48,285 nt of DNA from Micromonosporaceae bacterium (lineage in GTDB: Bacteria; Actinomycetota; Actinomycetes; Mycobacteriales; Micromonosporaceae), in contig WHTQ01000029.1 in the NCBI GenBank assembly GCA_009377645.1, positions 1-48,285 on the forward strand, written 5' to 3'. Shown piece by piece: positions 1-7,277 of this stretch. Under the pieces are notes generated by a model. That model worked only from the letters and a program-made list of their open reading frames with translations. It searched no databases and was not told the DNA's origin. The position numbers were made by a program, and so were the translations under genes. The first letter of the stretch is position 1, and each line of letters starts with the position of its first letter.

Positions 1-1149
1 CAGCAGCAGCAGGTTGCCCGGGTGCGGGTCGGCCAGGAACACCCCGTCCAGCATGATCTGGGTCAGCAGGGTGTGCAGCAGCGTCCGCGCCAGCTCGGTG
101 CGGTCCAGGCCGTGCTCGTCGATGATCGGCGCCGCCTGGTCGAGCCGCAGCCCGTCCAGGAAGTCCATCACCAGGACCCGGCTGGTGCACAGGTGCGGGT
201 ACGTGCCGGCCATGGTGACCTGGTCGTAGCTGCGGGCCGCGGCGACGACGGCCATGTTGCGGGCCTCCACCGTGAAGTCGAGCTCCTCCCGCAGCGCCTC
301 CGCGAACCCGTCGGCCAGCTCGCGAATCCCGATCGCCCGGGCCCAGCCGGCGCGCCGGTGCAGCATCCGCGCCATCCGCAGCGTGATGTCGAGGTCGCCC
401 TCGACGACCGGCCGGATCCCCGGCCGCTGCAGCTTGACGACGACCTGCTCGCCGGTGCGCAGCCGGGCCCGGTGGACCTGGCCGATCGAGGCGGCGGCCA
501 GTGGTTCCGGGTCGAACCAGGCGAACACCTCGCCGACCGGCGCGCCGAGCTCGTCCCGGAGCAGCGGCTCGATCTCGGCCCACTCCACCGGCGGCACCTG
601 GGTCTGCAGCCGGGTGAGCTCGTCGATGAACTCGGGCGGCAGGAGATCGTACCGGGTGGACAGGATCTGGCCGAACTTGACGAACGCGACGCCCCCCTCC
701 TCCAGCGCCAGCCGCAGCCGCCGGGCCAGCTCGCCGCGGGCCCGGTTGGTGGCGCCGCGCCGCCCGAAGAAGTAGGCGCCCAGGCCGTGCCGGACCGCGA
801 TCCGGCTGAGCTGGGCGTACCGCCGGGTCCGGGCGCGCCAGTGCCGGTACGCGCGATACCACTGCACGGGGCGTGGCCGCACCCCGATCGAGGCGACCAC
901 CTCACCGGCCGCCAGCAGGCCCATCGCCGCGAGCACCCCGACCCCGATCCACAGGACGACGAACGGGCCCCCCTGGCCCTGCACCCGCTGGCTGACCGCG
1001 AACACGGCCGCCGCCACCCCGACCACCCCGGCCAGGATCAGCCGCAGCGGGCCGGTGCGCAGCTCCAGCATCCGTCGGGCGACGATCGCCATCACGAAGA
1101 TCCAGAAGATGACGAAGCCGACCGCGGCTAGCGCCTCGAGCGGGCTCAC
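1..1149 (-). CDS. ABC1/UbiB-family atypical kinase (partial, C-terminus beyond window)
   Basis: UbiB/AarF/ABC1-type protein-kinase-like ATPase; in other organisms this family supports isoprenoid quinone synthesis or lipid homeostasis at the membrane. 383 codons are visible. The first ~100 residues hold membrane segments, which is less usual because many family members carry their helices at the C-terminus. Family motifs follow in order: VKFGQILS (the KxGQ motif), AASIGQVHRA (Ala-rich loop), VVVKLQRPG (ATP-binding Lys), REELDF, and ADPHPGN (catalytic/metal-binding) just before the window edge. I chose the GTG at 1149 because it overlaps the stop of the upstream 35-codon ORF as GTGA; an in-frame GTG at 1161 is possible. 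The gene is at the end of a coupled minus-strand run with a GGDEF/EAL protein and a methyltransferase. Family assignment is firm; the substrate is unknown. Confidence 0.92.
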   Translation of the reverse strand, partial: MSPLEALAAVGFVIFWIFVMAIVARRMLELRTGPLRLILAGVVGVAAAVFAVSQRVQGQGGPFVVLWIGVGVLAAMGLLAAGEVVASIGVRPRPVQWYRAYRHWRARTRRYAQLSRIAVRHGLGAYFFGRRGATNRARGELARRLRLALEEGGVAFVKFGQILSTRYDLLPPEFIDELTRLQTQVPPVEWAEIEPLLRDELGAPVGEVFAWFDPEPLAAASIGQVHRARLRTGEQVVVKLQRPGIRPVVEGDLDITLRMARMLHRRAGWARAIGIRELADGFAEALREELDFTVEARNMAVVAAARSYDQVTMAGTYPHLCTSRVLVMDFLDGLRLDQAAPIIDEHGLDRTELARTLLHTLLTQIMLDGVFLADPHPGNLLLL

Positions 1150-1253
1150 CGGCGGGGCCACCAACCGATCGGCGCGGGCTGGAACAGGATCATCCCGCAG
1201 AGGATAACCGCCAGCGGCAGGAGCGGCTTCGTGAAGACCCAGTAGTGTCGCAC
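1146..1253 (-). CDS. Small hydrophobic peptide (35 aa), function unknown
   Basis: A 35-codon ORF beginning GTG (VRHYWVFTKPLLPLAVILCG...), with one hydrophobic stretch at about residues 10-22 and a C-terminus ending in two Arg. Its TGA overlaps the GTG of the UbiB-like gene by four bases, which suggests translational coupling. Its start lies 19 bases after the stop of the GGDEF/EAL gene. It lies in the same frame as that gene, so a read-through of the upstream TGA would append a membrane tail to the cyclic-di-GMP protein; I treat that as a coincidence unless shown otherwise. No strong Shine-Dalgarno motif is visible. It resembles no family I can name. It could also be only a leader that positions ribosomes for the kinase gene. 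Confidence 0.5.
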   Translation of the reverse strand: MRHYWVFTKPLLPLAVILCGMILFQPAPIGWWPRR

Positions 1254-1271
1254 CAGTCCCCAGTGGCTGGC

Positions 1272-3035
1272 TCAGCTGAGCTGGTCGGGGGCGGCCGGCC
1301 GGCCGAAGTGGAAGCCCTGACCGACGTGGCAGCCCAGCACCCGCAGCAGCTTCGCCTGCCGGGCGGTCTCCACCCCTTCGGCGGTGACGGTGAGGCCGAG
1401 CGTGCGGCCGAGCGAGACCAGCGCCGCCAGCACCGCGTGCCCGGCCCGCCCGGCCCGGGTGGCGCCGCCGGCCGGAACCGGCCGCCGGCCCACGTCCCGC
1501 AACAGCTGGCCGGCCAGCTTGATCCCGTGCACCGGCAGGTCGTAGAGGTACGCGAAGTTGGAGTAGCCGGTGCCGAAGTCGTCGATCACGATCCGGATAC
1601 CGAGCTGGGACAGCGCCACCAGCCGCCCGATCGTATCGTCGTCGGTCACCACCAGCGCGCTCTCGGTGATCTCCAGCTGGAGCCGGATGGGCGGCAGCCC
1701 GGTCCGGTCCAACACCTCGGCGATCTCGCCCACCAGCCCCGGCTGCCGGAGCTGCCGGGCGGAGATGTTGACGCTGACGTACGGCGTCCGGTCCCCCTGG
1801 TGCGCGTACCACTGGGCGGCCTGCCGGCAGCCCTGCTCCAGCAACCGGATGCCGAGCTGGACGATAAGTCCGGTGTCCTCGGCCTGCTCCACGAACTGGT
1901 CGGCGCCGAGCAGCCCGTGCTCCGGATGCTGCCAGCGGGCCAGTGCCTCGTAGCCGAGCACGCCGCCGGTGCGCAGGTCGACCAGCGGCTGGTACGCCAG
2001 CGAGAACTCGCCCCGGCGCAGCGCCGCCGGCAGCGCCGCCGAGAGCCGGTAGCGGGCCACGTCGGCGGCGCTGCGCTGCTCCTCGAACAGCGCCCAGCAG
2101 CTCCTGCCGTCGGCCTTCGCCCAGTGCAGCGCCACATCCGCGGCGCGGACCAGCTCGACCGCGCTGGCCCCGGCGGCCGGCCGCTCCACCACCCCGGCAC
2201 TGGCCGAGATCGACAGTTCGTGCCCGTCCACCTGGAACGGCGCGGCGAGTGCCGCCAGCGCCCGGTCGGCCAGCTTGGTCGCGTCCTCGGCACCGGTGGA
2301 GTCCGGGACCAGCAGCACGAACCGGTCGCCGTGGTGCCGGGCGACCAGCTGCCCGGGCTCGGTGGCCAGGCTGCGCAGCCGTTCGGCGACCGCCACCAGC
2401 AGCCGGTCCCCGACCGGCGACCCGAGCCGGTCGTTGATCGCCGCGAACTGGTCCAGGTCGACGCAGCACAGCCCCAGCCGGGCCCCCGGCGGCGGGTCGG
2501 CCAGCAGCCGGTGCAGCTGCCCGGTCAGCTGGTTGTGGTTGGGCAGGCCGGTCAGCGGGTCGTGGGTCGCCGCGTACCGGAACCGGGCCTCGCTGGCCCG
2601 CAACGCCCGGTCGCTGGCCGCCTGGGCGGCGGTGGCCGCCAGCCGGATCGCCTCCTGGTCGTCGAGGGTGCGGTCCCGCAGTGCCCGGGTGAAGCCCTCC
2701 GCCACCCCTTCGACCAGGCCGGCCAGCCGGGTCGCGGCCGGCTCGCCGGTCAGGCCGAGGTCGGGCAGCAGCCGGCCGTGCAGGATGGTGATGGTCCGGG
2801 ACAGCACCTCCGGCGCGGTGAAGCCGGCCTCCACCAGCGCGACGCCGACCCGCCGGCCGACGGTAGCCACAACGCCAGGCTCGGTCCGTAGCGCGGCTGC
2901 CAGCTGGCCGGCCAGCCCGGACAGCAGCCGGCACCGTTGCGCCCGGCTCATCGGCACGAAGCAGGCGCGGTGGATCGCGCCCGCCCAACCCTGGACGAAC
3001 TCGTACGGGACACCGGGCCGCTCCGGCAATGTCAT
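1272..3035 (-). CDS. GGDEF-EAL domain protein, degenerate GGDEF, probable c-di-GMP phosphodiesterase
   Basis: 587-residue cytosolic cyclic-di-GMP protein. An N-terminal helical region (1-150) of unknown role precedes a GGDEF domain (about 155-320) starting at ATHDPLTGLPN. The active-site signature is HGDRF at 235-239 instead of GGDEF, so cyclase activity is unlikely. The EAL domain (about 340-585) is well kept: YEALARW with E363, VNISARQL, LEITES, DDFGTGYS with D485/D486, a Lys in the GIKLAG segment, and AEGVET near the end. The likely activity is therefore c-di-GMP hydrolysis, with the GGDEF possibly acting as a GTP sensor. The ATG at 3035 overlaps the stop of the upstream methyltransferase gene as ATGA; a longer in-frame reading to 3239 has no domain support and lies inside that gene. 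No transmembrane helix or PAS domain is evident. Confidence 0.93.
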   Translation of the reverse strand: MTLPERPGVPYEFVQGWAGAIHRACFVPMSRAQRCRLLSGLAGQLAAALRTEPGVVATVGRRVGVALVEAGFTAPEVLSRTITILHGRLLPDLGLTGEPAATRLAGLVEGVAEGFTRALRDRTLDDQEAIRLAATAAQAASDRALRASEARFRYAATHDPLTGLPNHNQLTGQLHRLLADPPPGARLGLCCVDLDQFAAINDRLGSPVGDRLLVAVAERLRSLATEPGQLVARHHGDRFVLLVPDSTGAEDATKLADRALAALAAPFQVDGHELSISASAGVVERPAAGASAVELVRAADVALHWAKADGRSCWALFEEQRSAADVARYRLSAALPAALRRGEFSLAYQPLVDLRTGGVLGYEALARWQHPEHGLLGADQFVEQAEDTGLIVQLGIRLLEQGCRQAAQWYAHQGDRTPYVSVNISARQLRQPGLVGEIAEVLDRTGLPPIRLQLEITESALVVTDDDTIGRLVALSQLGIRIVIDDFGTGYSNFAYLYDLPVHGIKLAGQLLRDVGRRPVPAGGATRAGRAGHAVLAALVSLGRTLGLTVTAEGVETARQAKLLRVLGCHVGQGFHFGRPAAPDQLS

Positions 3036-3838
3036 GTCAGGCGCCCCACTCCGGCATAGATACTGGAGTGCTCCGGCGCGCCGTCCACATCGTCCGGATG
3101 CTCTGGACGCCACTGCGGCACCCAGACCAGGCCGGGATCGACCAGCTCGAGGCCGGAGAAGAAGCGCTCCACATCGGAGCGGCTGCGCGGGGTGAGCGGG
3201 TAGGACGACTGGCCCGACAGCTGGACCACCCGTTCCCACACGTCCGGCCGGCCGTCCGGCGTGGCGTGGCTGATCGCCAGGTGGCTGCCGGGTGCGAGCG
3301 CGTCCCGCAGCTGCCCGACGATCCGGTGTGGCTGGTCGGAGTCCGGGATCGCGTGCAGCATCGCCAGCATCAGCAGCCCCACCGGCGCTTCGAGATCCAG
3401 CAGGCGGCGTACCTCGGGGTGGCCGAGGATGCCCGCCGGTGAGCGCAGGTCCTCCTGGACGACGGTGGCCAGCGGGTTGCCGGCAAGCATCGCCTGGCTG
3501 TGGGCCACCGCCACCGGGTCGATGTCCACATACACCACCCGGGCCTGCGGATCCACCCGCTGCGCCACCTCGTGCACGTTGCCGACGGTCGGGACGCCGG
3601 AGCCGATGTCGAGGAACTGGCGCACCCCGGCCTCGACCAGGTAGCCGACCGCCCGGTAGAGGAACGCCCGGTTCGCCTGCGCCTGCATCACCAGGTCCGG
3701 CATCATCGCCATCGCCTGGTGCGCCGCCTCCCGGTCGACCGCGAAGTTGTGGCTACCGCCCAGCAGGTAGTCGTAGCCACGGGCGGCACTCGGTCGGTCG
3801 ATGTCGACCCGCTCGGGTGCCCAGTCCGGCCGATCCAT
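3032..3838 (-). CDS. DUF574-type SAM-dependent methyltransferase
   Basis: 268-residue protein of the actinomycete-expanded DUF574 (Methyltransf_19) family. It begins with a DIDRPSAARGYDYLLGG segment typical of the family. The SAM site is FLDIGSGVPTVGNVHEVAQ, followed by YVDIDPVAVAHS, whose acidic residues would bind the ribose hydroxyls. Family members are cytosolic and abundant in Streptomyces and Micromonospora; their substrates are mostly unknown. The start ATG at 3838 is preceded by a good ribosome site (AAAGGAGC). It is the first gene of a run with the c-di-GMP phosphodiesterase-like gene (ATGA overlap at 3032-3035), so the two are very probably co-translated. Confidence 0.93.
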   Translation of the reverse strand: MDRPDWAPERVDIDRPSAARGYDYLLGGSHNFAVDREAAHQAMAMMPDLVMQAQANRAFLYRAVGYLVEAGVRQFLDIGSGVPTVGNVHEVAQRVDPQARVVYVDIDPVAVAHSQAMLAGNPLATVVQEDLRSPAGILGHPEVRRLLDLEAPVGLLMLAMLHAIPDSDQPHRIVGQLRDALAPGSHLAISHATPDGRPDVWERVVQLSGQSSYPLTPRSRSDVERFFSGLELVDPGLVWVPQWRPEHPDDVDGAPEHSSIYAGVGRLT

Positions 3839-3887
3839 GCGCCGCTCCTTTACGTGAGGATCGCTCGTGGTCCGGAAATGGGACAGC

Positions 3888-4469
3888 CTACCCCCCTTCG
3901 CCCGTCACCCGCCGCCGACTCGGCCGTCCGGGCAGCTCGCGCAGCGCCCGTACGAGGTCGTCGCGGGCCCGGGCGACCCGGGAACGGACAGTGCCGATCG
4001 GGCAGTCACAGACCTCCGCCGCCTCCGCGTACGACAGCCCCAGCAGCTGGGTGGCGAGGAACGCCAGCCGCCGGTCCGGTGCCAGACCGTCCAGCAGGTC
4101 CCGCAGCACCACCTGCTCCTCGAACCGGTGGCCGGGTCGGGCGGTGTCGGCGGCGGCCTGCCAGTCGTCGAGAGTGGCCAGGCGGGGCCGGGCACCGGCC
4201 GACCGCAGGTGGTCGGCGGCCACCCGCCGGGCGATCGCGTACAGCCAGGTGCGGGCCGAGGATCGGGCGGCGAACCGGGGCAGCGCCCGCATCGCCCGCA
4301 GGTAGGTCTCCTGGGTCAGGTCCTCCGCCTCCCGTACGTGCACCAGGTGGGCGAGGAAGCGGTGGACCTGCTGCTGGGTGGCCCGGATGAAGGCCGCGGC
4401 GGCGGCCCGGTCGCCGGCCTTGGCGGCCAGCGCCCAGCCGGTGATGGTCGAATCGTCCGGTTCTGCCAT
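3888..4469 (-). CDS. ECF-family RNA polymerase sigma factor
   Basis: 193-residue extracytoplasmic-function sigma factor. Region 2 includes HVREAEDLTQETYLRAMRAL (core binding and -10 recognition) and the WLYAIARRVAADHLR segment. Region 4 (about 135-180) ends with a helix-turn-helix, GLSYAEAAEVCDCPIGTVRS. It most resembles the SigC-type group by eye, but that subgroup is not certain. A TAGCCT hexamer lies six bases before the ATG, so transcription probably starts at the start codon (leaderless). It is divergent from a membrane zinc-finger protein at 4551, the usual arrangement for a sigma factor and its partner. A near-perfect 18-bp palindrome resembling copper-repressor operators lies between them. 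Confidence 0.93.
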   Translation of the reverse strand: MAEPDDSTITGWALAAKAGDRAAAAAFIRATQQQVHRFLAHLVHVREAEDLTQETYLRAMRALPRFAARSSARTWLYAIARRVAADHLRSAGARPRLATLDDWQAAADTARPGHRFEEQVVLRDLLDGLAPDRRLAFLATQLLGLSYAEAAEVCDCPIGTVRSRVARARDDLVRALRELPGRPSRRRVTGEGG

Positions 4470-4502
4470 AGCTGCAGGCTATCCCGACCCGGCGCCGGAC
4501 AC

Positions 4503-4520
4503 GTACCCCCTAGGGGGAAC
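4503..4520. promoter_or_regulatory. CsoR/RicR-like palindromic operator between divergent sigma and anti-sigma genes
   Basis: GTACCCCCTAGGGGGAAC: an 18-bp palindrome with eight of nine base pairs matching and a perfect 12-bp core. The TACCC...GGG pattern is like the copper-responsive CsoR/RicR operators of actinobacteria (family knowledge; no repressor gene is in the window). It sits where the -35 regions of both leaderless promoters would be: TAGCCT at 4476-4481 reading minus for the sigma gene and GACTAT at 4539-4544 reading plus for its neighbour. A bound repressor would therefore silence both genes. That metal control is inference. Confidence 0.6.
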
Positions 4521-4550
4521 CTCGGTGGCCGGCCGTCCGACTATCCAGGT

Positions 4551-5297
4551 GTGGGCTGTGACGGTTATCGCGAGGCGCTGTCGGCGCAGCTGGACGCCGA
4601 GGACTGGCCGGCGCAGCCGGCCGACCTCGACGCACACCTGGCCGGGTGTGCCGACTGCCGGCGCTGGCTGGACGATGCCGCGGCGGTCACCCGGCTGGTC
4701 CGGACCGGCCCGGCGCCGACCGGCGTCGACGTGACCGGGGCGGTGCTGGCCTCGGCCCCCGGTCGCTGGCGGGGACGGGTGGTGCTGGCGTTGCGGATGG
4801 TGCTGGCCGGGTTCGGGCTCGCCCAGCTAGTGCTGGGCCTGGTGCAGGTGACCGCGCTGCGCTCCGCCCAGACGAGTGACCTGCACGGCACCACCATCGA
4901 CGGAGCCGCCCCGGGCCACCTGTGGCACGAGTCGGCGGCCTGGAACATCGCGATCGGCGCTGCCTTCCTGTGGGTGGCGGCCCGGCGCGGCCGGCCGGTC
5001 GGGATCGTGCCGATCCTGTCCGTGTTCATCGCGGCGCTGATGCTGCTCAGCGCCGCCGACCTGATCACCGGCGAGGTGGCGGCCGCCCGGCTGGTCAGCC
5101 ACGGGTTCGTGCTGGTCGGCTATCTGGTGGTGCTGGCGCTGTCCCGGACCCAGCTCGACCTCACCGGGCCGGGTCAGGCCGGGCGCGGCCGGGTGGCGTG
5201 GGCCGGGTCGGCCCCGTCCGCGGAGAACGTGCACCAGCTCCCGCGCCGTGACCAGCCGGCCGCCCAGGCCCAGGTTCGGCGCAGCGAGGCGGCATGA
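4551..5297 (+). CDS. Membrane zinc-finger (zf-HC2) protein, putative anti-sigma factor
   Basis: 248 residues. The N-terminal cytosolic part carries a HxxxCxxC zinc motif (HLAGCADC, about residues 24-31), as in zf-HC2/ZAS anti-sigma domains. Four hydrophobic helices follow (about residues 75-205), with a conserved-looking HLWHESAAWN segment between helices 1 and 2. I recall similar His-bearing membrane zf-HC2 proteins next to copper-handling genes, which would fit the operator upstream, but that is recollection and not shown here. GTG at 4551 is chosen: GACTAT lies six bases upstream, giving a leaderless mRNA, and the Cys/His finger starts soon after. The C-terminal ~45 residues are charged and low in complexity and overlap the 3' end of the convergent methyltransferase gene by 137 bp, so the tail may not be ancestral. 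Confidence 0.82.
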   Translation: MGCDGYREALSAQLDAEDWPAQPADLDAHLAGCADCRRWLDDAAAVTRLVRTGPAPTGVDVTGAVLASAPGRWRGRVVLALRMVLAGFGLAQLVLGLVQVTALRSAQTSDLHGTTIDGAAPGHLWHESAAWNIAIGAAFLWVAARRGRPVGIVPILSVFIAALMLLSAADLITGEVAAARLVSHGFVLVGYLVVLALSRTQLDLTGPGQAGRGRVAWAGSAPSAENVHQLPRRDQPAAQAQVRRSEAA

Positions 5298-6393
5298 TGG
5301 CGAGTCTCCGTACGTCCGGCAGCTGGGCACCCCAGCGCTCGGCAGCGGTCTCGGTGGCGAAACCGACCGCCACCAGCATGCTGCCGAAGTCAGTGGAGTC
5401 GACGCGGCGCTTGAGCCGCCCAAGCTGACGCGGGGTCAGCGCACGGTCGACCGCCACCACCTTGGCGCCGTAGAACGGGGCGAACCCAACCCCAGCGAAG
5501 CCGGTGTCGGCCAGCAACGTCGGAAGCGTGTCGCGGCTGTAGAACATGAGGTGGTTGCGGGTGAAGCCGAACCAGCCGTTGCCTTGCGCGGGCAGGTGCA
5601 GCGAACCCGCGTTGACCGTGAAGATCACCAGCACCCCGTCGTCGGCGAGCAGGCGGCGCAGCATCGACAGGTCGTCATGCGGACGCGGTAGGTGCGCCAT
5701 TACGGACCACATGGTAATCACGTGGAAGCCGCCGGCGGCGATCTCTTCGGCCTCGTCCGGTGACCCGTGGAACACCCGCGCGCTGGACAGCCGCTTCCTG
5801 GCCTGCTCCAGCGAGTCCGGTGACAGGTCCACGCCGTACGCCTCGAAGCCGCGCTGTTCGGCCAGCTCCAAGAACAGCGCCGCGCCACAGCCGAAGTCGA
5901 GCAGTCGCCGCCCGCGGCCGTCGTCGAAGATCGGCGACAGGGCATCCATGACGACGCGGTACCGGCGTTGCCGGTGACGCGCGTACCGGCCGGTCAGGAA
6001 GCTGCTGTAACCGGTGGCGTACAGGTCGCCTAGGTGTTCGGGCCGGATGTTCGGGTTGCGGTAGAGGAAGCCGCAGCCGGGGCATCGCACGACCCGGTAG
6101 GTCCAGTTCCTCCGGCGGTTGCGTGGCTGGTAGAGCAGTTGCTGCCGGCTCTCGCTGCACAGCGGACAGCTGATGAACTCCTCGATCTCGCCGAGCGGCG
6201 TGGCGGCGCGGAAGTCGGCCAGCGACACGGTCGGGGCACCGCGGTCCCGCCACGCTCCCCGCAGCCGCCGGATCTGTCGCTCGCCGGGCCGCAGGTAGAG
6301 CTGCTGAGGCCATGGCACGTGGTCGTACCGCCGGCCGTACAGCACCCGCTTGAGCAGTCGCTTCGCGTGAGTGAGCATTCGCGTCGGCGCCAC
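5161..6393 (-). CDS. Class I SAM methyltransferase with N-terminal zinc-binding motif
   Basis: 410 residues. An N-terminal treble-clef-like pair, CPLCSE and CPGCGF (about residues 76-108), precedes a Rossmann SAM domain with LLDFGCGAALFLELAEQRG (about 165) and GVDLSPDSL. This layout is common in methyltransferases acting on sugars or natural-product intermediates, but the substrate is not evident. The start is the GTG at 6393, six bases downstream of TAGGGT (leaderless). The last ~45 residues are Gly/Pro/Arg-rich low-complexity sequence that is antisense to the 3' end of the zf-HC2 gene, so the ancestral protein probably ended near residue 365. No partner gene is coupled to it; the ABC exporter upstream is separated by 44 bp. 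Confidence 0.85.
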   Translation of the reverse strand: MAPTRMLTHAKRLLKRVLYGRRYDHVPWPQQLYLRPGERQIRRLRGAWRDRGAPTVSLADFRAATPLGEIEEFISCPLCSESRQQLLYQPRNRRRNWTYRVVRCPGCGFLYRNPNIRPEHLGDLYATGYSSFLTGRYARHRQRRYRVVMDALSPIFDDGRGRRLLDFGCGAALFLELAEQRGFEAYGVDLSPDSLEQARKRLSSARVFHGSPDEAEEIAAGGFHVITMWSVMAHLPRPHDDLSMLRRLLADDGVLVIFTVNAGSLHLPAQGNGWFGFTRNHLMFYSRDTLPTLLADTGFAGVGFAPFYGAKVVAVDRALTPRQLGRLKRRVDSTDFGSMLVAVGFATETAAERWGAQLPDVRRLAIMPPRCAEPGPGRPAGHGAGAGARSPRTGPTRPTPPGRARPDPAR

Positions 6394-6437
6394 CGGGACA
6401 CCCTACGCCCGCCCGCGGCATTGCGCTCGCCCGTGTC

Positions 6438-7277
6438 CTACGCGTCGCGTCGCGCCATGAGGAACCCGGCCACCAGCATGAACACGACGGCGTAGCCGGT
6501 CAGCAGCGTGGCGGCCGACGGTCCAGTGAGGATGGTGACCACTCCCGGGGCGCCGCCGGACTCGGAACCGGTCACCCCGCCGATGGCTGCCGCGAGCGAG
6601 CCGGCAGCGGTGCCGGGAAGGTAGTCGGTCACCGGCTCCAGCGCGCCGAGCAGGCCGGACACGCCGCGGAGCAGGTTCTCCACCACCAGGACCCAGATCA
6701 GCCCGAGCCCGGCCGACAGCGCCGGGCCCTTGGCCACGATCCCGAGCATGGCGCCGGCCGCCGCCCACATCCCGGCGATCAGCAGTGCGCCGCCGACGCC
6801 CTCGGCCAGCTCCCCGATCGTGGGCCAGGTCAGCGCCTGCGACTCGGCGGTCATCACGACCGCGCTCGCCGCCAGGTCGACGACGAGCGAGAGCACGACG
6901 ATGCCCACTAGGACTACGGCGAGCGCCGCCATCGTGCCGCCGAACGCGGCCAACCGGGGTGGCCCCTGGGTGAACACTGTCTTCCAGGTGTTCCAGCCGT
7001 AGCCGTTGCCCGTCGACACGGCGGCCAGGACCAGCACCAGCGCGCCACCGAACAGCGGCAGCCCCTGGGTCATCGTGGCCGGGACCCCGGCCGGCGAGAT
7101 CTGCGCGAGCAGCTCGGCGGCCAACCGGCGGTCCCCGCTGCTGACCGCGTCGCGGTAGCCGAGAAGGTCGAACACGTAGCCGAACATCACGTTCAGCGCC
7201 AACCACACCCCGGTCACCACCCAGGTCACCGGCCACCTGGTCAGCCGCAGCAGCTCGGCCCGGACACTGCCGATCAT
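6438..7277 (-). CDS. ABC transporter permease (ABC-2 type)
   Basis: 279-residue integral membrane protein with about six hydrophobic helices. The first helix begins at residue ~15, and a larger extracytoplasmic loop (about residues 38-70) follows before helix 2. The phrase GNGYGWNTWKTVFTQGPPR is typical of ABC-2 permeases of the bacitracin/NosY-like class. Its ATG overlaps the stop of the ATPase gene (7274-7277), so the two are translated together and form an exporter or membrane-remodelling transporter. The substrate cannot be told from sequence. The C-terminus ends with a positively charged MARRDA after the final helix, as expected for a cytosolic tail. Confidence 0.9.
   Translation of the reverse strand: MIGSVRAELLRLTRWPVTWVVTGVWLALNVMFGYVFDLLGYRDAVSSGDRRLAAELLAQISPAGVPATMTQGLPLFGGALVLVLAAVSTGNGYGWNTWKTVFTQGPPRLAAFGGTMAALAVVLVGIVVLSLVVDLAASAVVMTAESQALTWPTIGELAEGVGGALLIAGMWAAAGAMLGIVAKGPALSAGLGLIWVLVVENLLRGVSGLLGALEPVTDYLPGTAAGSLAAAIGGVTGSESGGAPGVVTILTGPSAATLLTGYAVVFMLVAGFLMARRDA

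Noticed and set aside
22-1131. Plus-strand frame at window start
   Set aside because: The opposite strand carries clear UbiB motifs up to position 1.
1245-2891. Long plus-strand frame opposite the GGDEF/EAL gene
   Set aside because: No motifs, low-complexity Arg/Gln/Pro; shadow of the EAL gene.
3036-3239. 68-residue N-terminal extension of the EAL protein
   Set aside because: Lies wholly inside the methyltransferase gene and is low complexity; the ATGA overlap marks the true start.
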